Assembly: GCF_003053745.1 (NCBI RefSeq)
Contig: NZ_QAYE01000003.1
Coordinates: 124,001-188,000 of the forward strand
Length of the DNA: 64,000 nt
DNA from: Sphingomonas faeni
Lineage (GTDB): Bacteria > Pseudomonadota > Alphaproteobacteria > Sphingomonadales > Sphingomonadaceae
Reading direction: 5' to 3'
A program made the translations under genes and the position numbers. Position 1 is the stretch's first letter, and the number at the start of each line of letters is the position of its first letter. Below the pieces are notes generated by a model. That model did no database searches and had not been told where the DNA came from. It saw only the letters and a list, made by a program, of their open reading frames with translations. This document shows positions 54,902-62,906 of this stretch, piece after piece.

Positions 54902-54937
54902 AAACGGGGCCCGGTGCATGCGCACCGGGCCCCGTTT
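54902..54937. terminator. Bidirectional intrinsic terminator between tatC and the entericidin gene
   Basis: AAACGGGGCCCGGTGC pairs perfectly with GCACCGGGCCCCGTTT across the loop ATGC. Read from the plus strand it ends tatC (…CCCGTTTC); from the minus strand it ends the entericidin gene. Confidence 0.9.
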
Positions 54938-54958
54938 CATTACGATAAGCGCAAAGGC

Positions 54959-55093
54959 TTACTTGGCGTTGTTCGCGGTCTTCGCGACGGTCTTGCCCGC
55001 CGAGCTCACGTCCTTGCCTGCGCCCTCGACCGTGTTGCATGCCGACACCATCAACGCGCTGGCTACAATCGCCAGTCCAACCAACTTACGCAT
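54959..55093 (-). CDS. ecnA: Entericidin A/B family lipoprotein
   Basis: 44 residues: signal peptide with lipobox (MRKLVGLAIVASALMVSAC, the lipidated cysteine at 19) and a short mature helix NTVEGAGKDVSSAGKTVAKT. Entericidins are small outer-membrane lipoproteins linked to stress and stationary-phase lysis in enterobacteria. The ATG at 55093 lies behind TTGGAGGAAG. Upstream is GGAAC-N16-CATT, close to an EcfG promoter. The A or B type cannot be told from the sequence; the symbol is approximate. Confidence 0.9.
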   Translation of the reverse strand: MRKLVGLAIVASALMVSACNTVEGAGKDVSSAGKTVAKTANNAK

Positions 55094-55134
55094 GATACTT
55101 CCTCCAAGAAGGGCTTGAATGCCACGGGAGGGGG

Positions 55135-55159
55135 AATGTTCGGGGACGCCATTCGTTCC
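55135..55159 (-). promoter_or_regulatory. EcfG-like promoter motif (GGAAC-N16-CATT) before the entericidin gene
   Basis: On the minus strand GGAAC is at 55159-55155 and CATT at 55138-55135. One base differs from CGTT. The implied leader to the entericidin ATG is ~35 bases. Confidence 0.45.
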
Positions 55160-55200
55160 GCCGCTGGAACCAACGCACGGCAGGAAAAGGCTATTTTTGG

Positions 55201-55296
55201 AATAAAGGCCCGGCAGCATCACCAGGGGGGGGAGGGTGTGCTACCGGGCCTGTGTTCTGGATAGCGAGAGCGGGGGGGCATAAAGTCGCTATCCGA
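55201..55296 (-). ncRNA. Candidate stress-controlled small RNA with two C-rich hairpin loops
   Basis: Read on the minus strand from ~55296, hairpin 1 has a perfect 9-bp stem (GGATAGCGA / TCGCTATCC, 55294-55259) and an 18-base loop containing C7. After 8 bases hairpin 2 (55250-55207) pairs GGCCCGGUAGCA with UGCUGCCGGGCC through one U-G wobble, extends by CACC/GGTG with a one-base bulge, and has a loop with C8; TTTATT follows directly as in an intrinsic terminator. The wobble pairs only in the minus-strand RNA. An exact EcfG promoter ends eight bases upstream. C-rich loops are typical of small RNAs that bind G-rich ribosome sites. No open frame lies here. Confidence 0.65.
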
Positions 55297-55303
55297 AGTG
55301 TAG

Positions 55304-55328
55304 AACGGCAACGGCGATGGTCGGTTCC
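55304..55328 (-). promoter_or_regulatory. EcfG promoter, exact consensus (GGAAC-N16-CGTT)
   Basis: On the minus strand GGAAC is at 55328-55324 and CGTT at 55307-55304, spacer 16. This is the full consensus for the general stress sigma factor EcfG of Alphaproteobacteria. Transcription would begin about 55297, at the foot of the first hairpin of the small RNA candidate. Confidence 0.75.
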
Positions 55329-55397
55329 CGCTTTTCTTCAAATCTATTCAATTAAATGCGTCTTTTGATATGGATTAGCCGACACTGCAGAAAACGC

Positions 55398-57023
55398 TTA
55401 GTCGCGCCCGGTAATGGCGAAGGCGATCTCGTACGCGCCGACCAGTGGATCGTGGTGGAGAGGCGACCGCAACTGGCGCGACAGGCCTTCCATGACGCGA
55501 CCATAGCGCGACAAGGCCTCTCGGAATGCATCGCTCTCGACCAACGCGCGCGAAACGACGCGGACAACCGCCCGGTCCGGTTTGTCGGCAAGCTTGTCGG
55601 CCGGCTTCACCACGATCCTGATCTGCGCCGCAGGATCGCAGCTCATCGCAAGTTCGATCGTCTCCGTCACCAGAAACGCCAGCGCGACCGCGACGTCCTG
55701 GTTGACCAGATACGGATCGATATCGAGCGTGATGCCCAGGCCGTGCGAGCGATCCGACGCAGTCGCGCGGATATTGGCGGAAAGCTCGCCGATCATCGTC
55801 CGCAGGTTCAGGCCACGGTTTTCCTCGAGCTCGGCAAAGTGGTTGCGGTGAACCACGGCCAGCGCATCGACGCGGCGCTGGATCGACGAATAGGCAGCGG
55901 TGGCGTCAGGGCTGGGGGCGCTGCGGGCGTGAAAGTTGATCAGGCTGGAGATGACCTGAAGGTTGTTCTTCACGCGGTGGTGCACCTCGCGCGTAAGCTT
56001 GGTCTGGCGCACCAGCCCCTCGGCAAGGCCGGCCTCGTGCAGCGCAACCGTCCGGCTGATCGACTGGAAGGTTTCTCCCAGTTCGCGAATTTCCTGGGCG
56101 GGCAGGGTGTGGACGGTGCCGAAATCGAGTTCCTCGCCGGGGGTAAAGGCAGCGACCGCACCGCGCAGGCGACGAAGCGGGCGGATCAGAAGCCGGTCGA
56201 CCACGAACCACGCGATGCTCGCCGCGGCGATCCACATCAGCAGCGGCAACAGCATCGCCACGATCAGCGACGACGTCACGGGTGCGCTGCGGATGCTCGT
56301 CCGCAACGCTAGCCCAGCGACGCCCAGTTCGGTCCGCATCGTCTCCATGCGATCGAGCGGGCGCTCGTCGGCAATCGTCTCGAGGTGAAGCGCGTCCTCG
56401 TCGAGCACGATCGCGCTGCTGAACGCGGACGCGCGCGTCGAGGGGCGCCCGATCTTCTCTAGGAAGGCACGGGGGAAGAAGGCGCGGGCGGACGTGTCGC
56501 CGCTGGGACCGGAAATCGCGAGGATCAGTCCATTGTCGGGGACGATCGCTGCGGCCACGGGCATGTTGTCCTGCCGCACGGTCACTGGGTTTGGTAGAGG
56601 CACGCCGCACAGTACATGGCCGGCGCGGTCGGTGATGATGAAGCGCGTACCGGCCGACGACTGCTGGGCGAACACGCCCTGAGCGCGTGCGCAGCTTGGG
56701 GCATCGGCAGGATCGGTCCCGAGCGCGTTCACCGCAACCCGAAGCGCGGTCATGTCGCCGACGAGTTCGATCGCGATGGCGCGCGCACTTTCGTCCGCCG
56801 TTACGCGCAACCGAGCACGCGCCTCTGCATCGGCCAGTCGCGTCGTCTGCAACGTGGCAAACACAGCGATCAAGGCCAACGGCAAGAGCGCCGCACTAAT
56901 GATCAGGAAAAGTTTAGCGCCGGTGGGTAAACTGCCCATCGCGGACAGCAGGCGGCGTTTGTTTAGCGGCGCTGGCTCCGGGGAGGTCGTATCTGGAGCG
57001 GTCGCTATGGGCTCGCGGCCCAC
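55398..57023 (-). CDS. phyP: HisKA_2-type sensor protein of the general stress response (PhyP-like)
   Basis: 541 residues from GTG. A cytoplasmic N-terminus, TM1 (~36-58), a periplasmic sensor region (~60-250), TM2 (~253-275), a HAMP-like stretch and a HisKA_2 dimerisation domain with EVHHRVKNNLQVISSL (His349 the likely phospho-site). The ATPase part is degenerate: the N-box reads AFLVTETIELAM, with no asparagine, and there is no DxGxG. That fits PhyP of Sphingomonas, known as a PhyR phosphatase and negative regulator, rather than a kinase. It starts two bases after nepR, forming a nepR-phyP operon divergent from phyR. Confidence 0.88.
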   Translation of the reverse strand: MGREPIATAPDTTSPEPAPLNKRRLLSAMGSLPTGAKLFLIISAALLPLALIAVFATLQTTRLADAEARARLRVTADESARAIAIELVGDMTALRVAVNALGTDPADAPSCARAQGVFAQQSSAGTRFIITDRAGHVLCGVPLPNPVTVRQDNMPVAAAIVPDNGLILAISGPSGDTSARAFFPRAFLEKIGRPSTRASAFSSAIVLDEDALHLETIADERPLDRMETMRTELGVAGLALRTSIRSAPVTSSLIVAMLLPLLMWIAAASIAWFVVDRLLIRPLRRLRGAVAAFTPGEELDFGTVHTLPAQEIRELGETFQSISRTVALHEAGLAEGLVRQTKLTREVHHRVKNNLQVISSLINFHARSAPSPDATAAYSSIQRRVDALAVVHRNHFAELEENRGLNLRTMIGELSANIRATASDRSHGLGITLDIDPYLVNQDVAVALAFLVTETIELAMSCDPAAQIRIVVKPADKLADKPDRAVVRVVSRALVESDAFREALSRYGRVMEGLSRQLRSPLHHDPLVGAYEIAFAITGRD

Positions 57024-57025
57024 CG

Positions 57026-57190
57026 TCAGTCCAGCTTGCCGAGGAGTTCGAGAAGGTCGTCCGGGATCGTCTCGTCCACGGTCTTCTGATACACCGAGCG
57101 CAACGCCGAACCCATTTGTTGGTCCTTATCAGGGACCTTGGCGGGTTTCGTTGCAGGCACTGTCTTCTCCGTGTCGTGGCCCAAACTCAA
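57026..57190 (-). CDS. nepR: Anti-sigma factor NepR
   Basis: About 54 residues. The helical core GSALRSVYQKTVDETIPDDL with LLELLGKLD is the sigma-binding part of NepR, which holds EcfG until phosphorylated PhyR displaces it. No ATG is suitably placed: the preferred start is TTG 57190, five bases after AGGGGG; TTG 57184 or an upstream start at 57217 are alternatives. It is followed by phyP after two bases. A GGAAC-N16-GGTT motif upstream suggests EcfG feedback. Confidence 0.92.
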   Translation of the reverse strand: MSLGHDTEKTVPATKPAKVPDKDQQMGSALRSVYQKTVDETIPDDLLELLGKLD

Positions 57191-57283
57191 AACTTCCCCC
57201 TGCACGACGCAAACCAATATGTGATGACGAGCAAAACTGCGCCCATGGGCACCGGACTACATACTCGCGAAAGATGTTCGTGA

Positions 57284-57308
57284 AACCAAATAGCATCTGG
57301 ATGGTTCC
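57284..57308 (-). promoter_or_regulatory. EcfG-like promoter motif (GGAAC-N16-GGTT) before nepR-phyP
   Basis: On the minus strand GGAAC at 57308-57304 and GGTT at 57287-57284. One base from consensus; the leader to nepR would be ~85 bases. Autoregulation by EcfG is usual for such loci. Confidence 0.5.
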
Positions 57309-57462
57309 ACACCTGAGCGAAAAATACGCATCTCCGCTCGATCGCAGCCGATACCTGGCGGCGATGGCGTGGACACGGGGCATTTTCGACCGACACCATT
57401 GCAATGACGCGAGCCACCCGACACATGAGGGGCCGCGTAGGATCAGGGAGTATTCGTTACCC

Positions 57463-58266
57463 ATGTCTCTTGGACAGCAACTTGCACCGCACCTTCCATT
57501 TTTGCGGCGCTACGGCCGGGCCCTGACCGGCAGCCAGATGCACGGCGACAAATACGTGCGCGCCACGCTCGAGGCGATCGTCGCCGCGCCCGAGGAATTT
57601 CCCCGCGACGTAGATCCCCGTCTCGGACTGTACCGTATGTTCCAGGCGATCTGGAACTCGGCGAACTTCGACGAAGTTGCCGACGAGACTGCCACCGATT
57701 CCGAAGGTCATGAAGCCGTCGCCCGCGCTCGCCTCGCCCGGATGACTCCGCTGTCGCGTCAGGCACTGCTGCTGACCGCGATGGAAGGCTTCACGCCTGA
57801 GGACGCCGCGTATCTGATTGAGGTCGATACAAGCGAAGTCGACGATCTGGTCGCGGATGCCTTGTCCGAGATCGAAAACCAGACCCGCGCGAAAGTTCTC
57901 ATCATCGAGGACGAGCCGATCATCGCGATGGATATCGAGACGATCGTCCGCGATCTCGGCCACGACGTCACCGGCGTTGCGGTCACGCGTGACGAAGCCG
58001 TCGCCCTGGCGATGGAAATGCGTCCCGGCCTCGTCCTCGCGGACATCCAGCTCGCCGACGACAGCTCGGGCATCGACGCGGTCAAGGACATCCTGGCCGA
58101 ATTCGAGGTCCCGGTGATCTTCATCACCGCGTTCCCAGAGCGCCTGCTGACCGGCGAGCGTCCCGAGCCGACGTTCCTGATCACCAAGCCGTTCCAGCGT
58201 TCGACCGTGAAGGCCGCGATCAGTCAGGCGCTGTTCTTCGACCAAGCGACCGTCCCGACCGCCTGA
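57463..58266 (+). CDS. phyR: Response regulator PhyR (sigma factor mimic)
   Basis: 267 residues. The N-terminal EcfG-like output domain (1-140, with GDKYVRATLEAIVAAPEEFP and TPEDAAYLIEVDTSEVDDL) has lost DNA-binding residues and binds NepR when active. The C-terminal receiver domain has acidic pocket IIEDEP, phospho-acceptor Asp194 in LADIQLADD, and the FITAFPERLLTGERPEPTFL stretch with the conserved lysine in ITKPF. ATG 57463 yields MSLGQQLAPHLPF as expected. Divergent from nepR-phyP; ecfG lies downstream after a small gene. Confidence 0.97.
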   Translation: MSLGQQLAPHLPFLRRYGRALTGSQMHGDKYVRATLEAIVAAPEEFPRDVDPRLGLYRMFQAIWNSANFDEVADETATDSEGHEAVARARLARMTPLSRQALLLTAMEGFTPEDAAYLIEVDTSEVDDLVADALSEIENQTRAKVLIIEDEPIIAMDIETIVRDLGHDVTGVAVTRDEAVALAMEMRPGLVLADIQLADDSSGIDAVKDILAEFEVPVIFITAFPERLLTGERPEPTFLITKPFQRSTVKAAISQALFFDQATVPTA

Positions 58267-58341
58267 CGGCGGCCACGCGTATCGGGTTCGTGACCGCAAG
58301 ACGGTTACGGACCCAAAACGTTTTTCGTGAGTTTGGTGATT

Positions 58342-58479
58342 ATGGCTGATCCGAACGAACCAATCCATATCGATACCGAGGACGCACGGGCTGGCTCCAC
58401 GCCGCACATGACCCGGTACATCCTGGCGATCTCCCTCGTCTTGGTCATTGTTATCTTTGGCTTTATAATCCTGCGCTGA
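58342..58479 (+). CDS. 45-residue small membrane protein between phyR and ecfG
   Basis: Reads MADPNEPIHIDTEDARAGST then PHMTRYILAISLVLVIVIFG and FIILR. A polar, acidic N-terminus of ~24 residues is followed by one hydrophobic helix at the very C-terminus: a tail-anchored layout. The ribosome site is weak, and GTG codons a few bases upstream could serve instead. Its place inside the general stress locus suggests a related role, but nothing in the sequence proves this. Confidence 0.65.
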   Translation: MADPNEPIHIDTEDARAGSTPHMTRYILAISLVLVIVIFGFIILR

Positions 58480-58575
58480 GCCGGATTATGAGCAGGTCGC
58501 TGGTATTTCCCGCGACCTGTGCCTATGTCTGTCGTCCGCGTACGGCAGTGTTTTATCGGGATTGATCGGATTACC

Positions 58576-59223
58576 ATGACCCAGCCTGCTTCGCCCGTGG
58601 ACGACGAAATGGATGATGTTGTCGAGCCGGTCGAGCATGTCTCCTTGTCGGATGCCGAGTTCAAGGTTCAGCTTGCCCAGGTAATCCCGCATTTGCGCGC
58701 GTTCGGTCGCTCGTTGTCGGGTAGCCGTGATCTTGCCGACGATCTCGTGCAGGAAACGCTGCTCAAGGCTTGGGCCGCGCGTCTTCGGTTCCAGGCCGGG
58801 ACGAACATGCGCGCATGGACGTTCATCATCCTCCGGAACCTGTATCTCTCACAGATGCGCCGGGCACGCTTCAAGGGCGAGTGGGACGATCTGGTCGCCG
58901 ACCGCATCCTTGCCGCGCCTGCGAGCCAGGATCGTCACGTCGAGCTAGGCGACATGCAGCGTGCACTGATGCATTTGCCTCAGCCGCAGCGCGAGGCTTT
59001 GATCCTCGTGGGCGCGGGTGGCTTCGCGTATGAAGAAGCCGCCGAAATCTGCAGCGTAGCTGTCGGGACGATCAAGAGCCGTGTAGCGCGGGGTCGCGTT
59101 GCCCTCGAAACGATCCTCACCGACGGTTCGCTACCATCGCGACGTGATCATGAGACAGATACGAGCAAGACCGCACTCGACTCGATCATGGGCGATGTCG
59201 AAGAACTCAGTCGCGGTCGCTAA
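58576..59223 (+). CDS. ecfG: EcfG-type RNA polymerase sigma factor (general stress response)
   Basis: 215 residues. Region 2 is HLRAFGRSLSGSRDLADDLV with QETLLKAWAARLRF; region 4 is LPQPQREALILVGAGGFAYE with GTIKSRVARGR. It directs RNA polymerase to GGAAC-N16/17-CGTT promoters when NepR is removed by PhyR~P. A ~25-residue acidic N-terminus precedes region 2. The 215-codon length is longer than many EcfG proteins because of this and a C-terminal tail (DSIMGDVEELSRGR). ATG 58576 is supported by MTQPASPVDDEM. Confidence 0.95.
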   Translation: MTQPASPVDDEMDDVVEPVEHVSLSDAEFKVQLAQVIPHLRAFGRSLSGSRDLADDLVQETLLKAWAARLRFQAGTNMRAWTFIILRNLYLSQMRRARFKGEWDDLVADRILAAPASQDRHVELGDMQRALMHLPQPQREALILVGAGGFAYEEAAEICSVAVGTIKSRVARGRVALETILTDGSLPSRRDHETDTSKTALDSIMGDVEELSRGR

Positions 59224-59248
59224 ACCCTATTAACGGGGGCCGCATCGC

Positions 59249-59431
59249 TCAGTTCAGGCGATGCGGCATCGCGTCCAGGCGGCGCAACATTATCATCATA
59301 TCGTCGGGCATCGAGTGCGTGTCGTCGAACGCGCCACGTAGCACGTGACCGATCACGTCGGTCGCTTGGGGGCGGCGCACGACCTGCTGGCCGTTCTCTT
59401 CGCGCCTGATCGTGAGGAATGCGTAAGTCAT
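59249..59431 (-). CDS. Small hypothetical protein, 60 aa
   Basis: Sixty residues from ATG 59431: MTYAFLTIRREENGQQVVRR, then PQATDVIGHVLRGAFDDTHS and MPDDMMIMLRRLDAMPHRLN. Composition is protein-like (charged, with a helical C-terminus). The frame stays open further upstream into glnE on the other strand, which is taken as antisense. No clear ribosome site. Converges with ecfG, divergent from glnE. Family not recognised. Confidence 0.5.
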   Translation of the reverse strand: MTYAFLTIRREENGQQVVRRPQATDVIGHVLRGAFDDTHSMPDDMMIMLRRLDAMPHRLN

Positions 59432-59507
59432 GTTCGCTACAACGGGCCAATAGCGTTTTCGTTGCTTTGTCGTGACACGCGTAGGCAGCGGATTATAGCG
59501 ATGGCGC

Positions 59508-62192
59508 ATGGCTTTAGTCTCACCTGAACTGGCGATAAACGCCGCGCTCGACCGCGCAAGACTTTGGTCCCCATTCCTGGCGATGGTCCTCAACCGTGAG
59601 CCGGACTTGGCGCGATCGCTGGCGGCCGGCAAGCTGGACCTCTCCTTGTCGAGTGCCGAAGCCGACATGCCGGTCGCGCGTCGCCTGCGGATCGAACGGC
59701 GCGCAATGGCGCTCAACGTTGCGGTCGGCGATCTGGCAGGCGTTCTCGATCTTACCGCAGTAACTGGCGCGCTGACCCGCTTTGCCGACTATGCGCTCGA
59801 CACCGCGATCTGCACCGCGATCGAGGAGCGGACCCCCGGCGCCGAACCACGCGGCTTCGTCGCGATCGCGCTCGGCAAGCAGGGCAGCAGCGAGCTCAAT
59901 TATTCGTCCGACATCGATCCGATCCTGTTGTTCGACCCGGCGACGCTGCCAAGGCGCCCGCGCGAGGAGCCTGAAGAGGCGGCGGTCCGGATCGGCAAGC
60001 GCGTCGTCGAATTGCTCCAGGCGCGGGACGGCGACGGCTATGTCCTGCGCGTCGACCTCCGCCTGCGGCCATCACCCGAGATCACGCCCATCGCGCTGCC
60101 GGTCGATGCGGCGATCGGCTATTACGAAGCGCAAGCGCTGCCATGGGAGCGCGCCGCCTTCATTCGCGCGCGCGCCGCCGCCGGTGACATCGCGCTCGGC
60201 CAGCGATTTCTCGACGCGATCCGTCCGTTCGTGTGGCGTCGCGCGCTCGATTTCGGTGCCATCGGCGAGATCCGCGGCATCTCCGCGCGGATCCGCGATC
60301 ATCATTCACAAGGCCAGGCATTCGGCCCCGGCTATGATCTCAAGCGTGGGCGCGGCGGCATCCGTGAGGCCGAGTTCTTCGCGCAGATCCACCAGCTGAT
60401 CCACGGCGGCCGCGATCCCGCTCTTCGCGCGCCCGCCACCCGCGATGCACTCACCCGCCTAGCCGAAGCAGGCTGGATCGACACAGACGAATCGACTGCG
60501 TTGATCGACGGCTACACGTTGCTCCGAACGATCGAGCACCGCGTCCAGATGATCGACGACCGCCAGACCCATGCCTTGCCGACCGGCGATGCGCTCGACC
60601 GCGTGGCGAGACTACACGGGCTGGACGATTCGAGCGCGTTGTTGGCGCTGCTCGAACCGCGAGTCACGGTGACCGGCCGGATCTACGACGCGCTCGACGA
60701 TACCGTCCGCCCCGCCTTCTCGCATGACGCGGTGACGTTGGAAGCCGACCTAGCTGCGGCAGGGTTCGACGAGCCCGAATCGGCGCGTCGGCGGATCGAG
60801 GCGTGGCGCGGTGGCGCCTATCCCGCACTGCGCAGTCCGGCCGCACGCGAGGCACTGGAGGCGGTATTGCCCACGCTCGTCCCCGCGCTCGCGGTTGCCC
60901 CTGTCCCGCAAGCGGCGCTACTTCGCCTCGACGCGTTGCTCGAACGCCTGCCGAGCGCGATCAACATCTTCCGCTTGCTGGAGGCACGTCCGGGCCTGGC
61001 GACGTTGCTTGCCGCGATCCTCAGCCATGCGCCCACGCTCGCGGACGATCTCGGGCGTCGCCCCGATCTGCTCGACGGACTGATCGATGCGACCGCGTTC
61101 GAGCCGGTCGGCGACGTCGCGGCGCTCGAAGCGATCATGCGCGCGGGTGAGGCGGGCGGCGACTATCAGTCCCGGCTCGACCATGTCCGGCGCGTCGTCG
61201 GCGAGCTGCGATTCGCGCTCGGGGCACAGATTGTCGCCGGTGCGTCCGATCCGCTCGATGTCGCGGCGGGCTATGCACGGGTCGCTGAGGCGGCGATCGG
61301 CGTCCTCGCAACCGCGACGATCGACGAGTTCGCCAAGGTCCATGGCCGCGTGCCGGACAGCGAACTCGTGGTGCTGGCGCTCGGTCGGATGGGCGGCGCG
61401 ATGCTCACGCACGCGTCCGATCTCGACCTCATCTATCTGTTTACGGGCGATTTCGCCGCAGAGTCCGATGGTCCGAAACCGCTCGGCGCAACGCTCTACT
61501 ACAACCGTCTCGCCCAGCGGCTGACCGGCGCGCTGTCGGTCGCGACGGCGGCGGGCCCGCTGTATCAGATCGACACCCGGTTGCGGCCATCGGGCGGGCA
61601 GGGGCCGCTGGTCGTCACGCTCGACAGCTTCTCCCGCTACCAGCGCGAGGATGCCTGGACCTGGGAGCACATGGCGCTCACCCGCGCCCGCCCGGTATTC
61701 GGATCGGCCGTAGCTCGGGATGCGGTGGCGGCGATCGTCCGCGACGTGCTCGAAGGCGATCGACCGGCGCGTGACGTGATCGCCGACGCGCGAACGATGC
61801 GCAGCGACATGGCCGCGCACAAGCCGCCCAAGGGCGCACTCGATGCCAAGCTGCTTCCCGGTGGCCTCGTCGATCTCGAATTCGCGACCCACGTCGTTCA
61901 GCTCGTGAACAGGGCCGGCTTCGATCCCAATCTCGGCACCGCGATCGACGCGTTGATCCGATTGGACCTTGTCCCGCCGTCGCTCCGCCCGGCGCACGAC
62001 GTCCTCACGCGTTTGCTCGTGACGTTGCGGCTCGTCGCACCCGATGCCGCGCCGCCAGGGCATGCCACGGAGGATCTCATCGCCCGCGCGATCGGCGTGA
62101 CGGACTGGGCAGCGGTGGTTGCCACGCTCGAAACGACGCGGCAGGAGGTGCGCTGGTTTTGGGCGCAGGTGACGGGAGAGCAGGATGGATGA
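59508..62192 (+). CDS. glnE: Bifunctional glutamine synthetase adenylyltransferase/deadenylase
   Basis: 894 residues, slightly shorter than the ~950 of E. coli. Two nucleotidyltransferase domains: N-terminal de-adenylase with GKQGSSELNYSSDIDPILLF and C-terminal adenylase with LGRMGGAMLTHASDLDLIYL, each with a helical PII-uridylyl-transferase-linked domain (KRGRGGIREAEFFAQIHQLI; KLLPGGLVDLEFATHVVQLV). It controls glutamine synthetase activity by nitrogen status. Its end overlaps bcp by eight bases. Confidence 0.96.
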   Translation: MALVSPELAINAALDRARLWSPFLAMVLNREPDLARSLAAGKLDLSLSSAEADMPVARRLRIERRAMALNVAVGDLAGVLDLTAVTGALTRFADYALDTAICTAIEERTPGAEPRGFVAIALGKQGSSELNYSSDIDPILLFDPATLPRRPREEPEEAAVRIGKRVVELLQARDGDGYVLRVDLRLRPSPEITPIALPVDAAIGYYEAQALPWERAAFIRARAAAGDIALGQRFLDAIRPFVWRRALDFGAIGEIRGISARIRDHHSQGQAFGPGYDLKRGRGGIREAEFFAQIHQLIHGGRDPALRAPATRDALTRLAEAGWIDTDESTALIDGYTLLRTIEHRVQMIDDRQTHALPTGDALDRVARLHGLDDSSALLALLEPRVTVTGRIYDALDDTVRPAFSHDAVTLEADLAAAGFDEPESARRRIEAWRGGAYPALRSPAAREALEAVLPTLVPALAVAPVPQAALLRLDALLERLPSAINIFRLLEARPGLATLLAAILSHAPTLADDLGRRPDLLDGLIDATAFEPVGDVAALEAIMRAGEAGGDYQSRLDHVRRVVGELRFALGAQIVAGASDPLDVAAGYARVAEAAIGVLATATIDEFAKVHGRVPDSELVVLALGRMGGAMLTHASDLDLIYLFTGDFAAESDGPKPLGATLYYNRLAQRLTGALSVATAAGPLYQIDTRLRPSGGQGPLVVTLDSFSRYQREDAWTWEHMALTRARPVFGSAVARDAVAAIVRDVLEGDRPARDVIADARTMRSDMAAHKPPKGALDAKLLPGGLVDLEFATHVVQLVNRAGFDPNLGTAIDALIRLDLVPPSLRPAHDVLTRLLVTLRLVAPDAAPPGHATEDLIARAIGVTDWAAVVATLETTRQEVRWFWAQVTGEQDG

Positions 62193-62637
62193 AGGTTCGA
62201 TGATCCCCGACGTATCGGTGACGATCGATGACGCCGTGGTTTCGCTGGCAAGCCTCGGCGCGCCGCTGGTGGTGTATTTCTACCCGAAGGACGACACGGC
62301 AGGTTGCACCACCGAAGCGAAGGACTTTTCCGCGCTTTCCGACGCGTTCGCAGCCGCGGGCGTAACCGTCGTCGGCGTGTCGAAGGACAGTGCCGCATCG
62401 CACGTAAAATTCACGGCAAAACATGGACTTGCGGTCCGGCTTGCCAGCGATGTCGAAGGTGTTGCCTGCGAGGCTTTCGGCGTGTGGGTCGAGAAGGCGA
62501 TGTACGGCCGCAAGTACATGGGCATCGAGCGCGCGACGTTCCTGTTCGGCGCCGACGGCACGCTGGCCAAGGCGTGGCACAAGGTCCGCGTGGCGGGGCA
62601 TGCCGAGACGGTTCTGGCCGCCGCCAAGGCGCTCTGA
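62185..62637 (+). CDS. bcp: Peroxiredoxin of the BCP/PrxQ family
   Basis: 150 residues. Peroxidatic Cys41 sits in PKDDTAGCTTEAKDFS; the usual resolving cysteine five residues later is absent, and Cys95 (GVACEAFG) is the only other one. It reduces hydrogen peroxide and organic hydroperoxides with thioredoxin or glutathione. GGAGAGCAGG precedes the ATG, and the gene overlaps glnE. Confidence 0.95.
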   Translation: MDEGSMIPDVSVTIDDAVVSLASLGAPLVVYFYPKDDTAGCTTEAKDFSALSDAFAAAGVTVVGVSKDSAASHVKFTAKHGLAVRLASDVEGVACEAFGVWVEKAMYGRKYMGIERATFLFGADGTLAKAWHKVRVAGHAETVLAAAKAL

Positions 62638-62906
62638 ACAGCCCGCAGTAACGTTCGGAGATTCGCCGACATTTCGCGTCCGATGTCGTCGGCGGCTTAC
62701 TGTTCCCTCGCAATCGTCCCAATTCGCATCAACTCGCCGCAGCAACCTGCCGCTCCGCCGCGCCGACCGCGCGGGGCTATTGCCCGGAACGGCGGTATCC
62801 GGCCTAACCCAGACTGTCTGGTGCGCGGAGGGGCTGCGAGTCAGGACAGAGTTTCGGAGCCGTCCGCCTTGAAGCGAACGGCCCTGCATTTTTGTGTCGG
62901 GGACCA

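Noticed and set aside
55221-55279. G-runs of 8 and 7 on the plus strand as a G-quadruplex or G-loop RNA
   Set aside because: Only two long G-tracts, and the hairpin pairing, promoter and terminator all favour a transcript from the minus strand, where the loops are C-rich.
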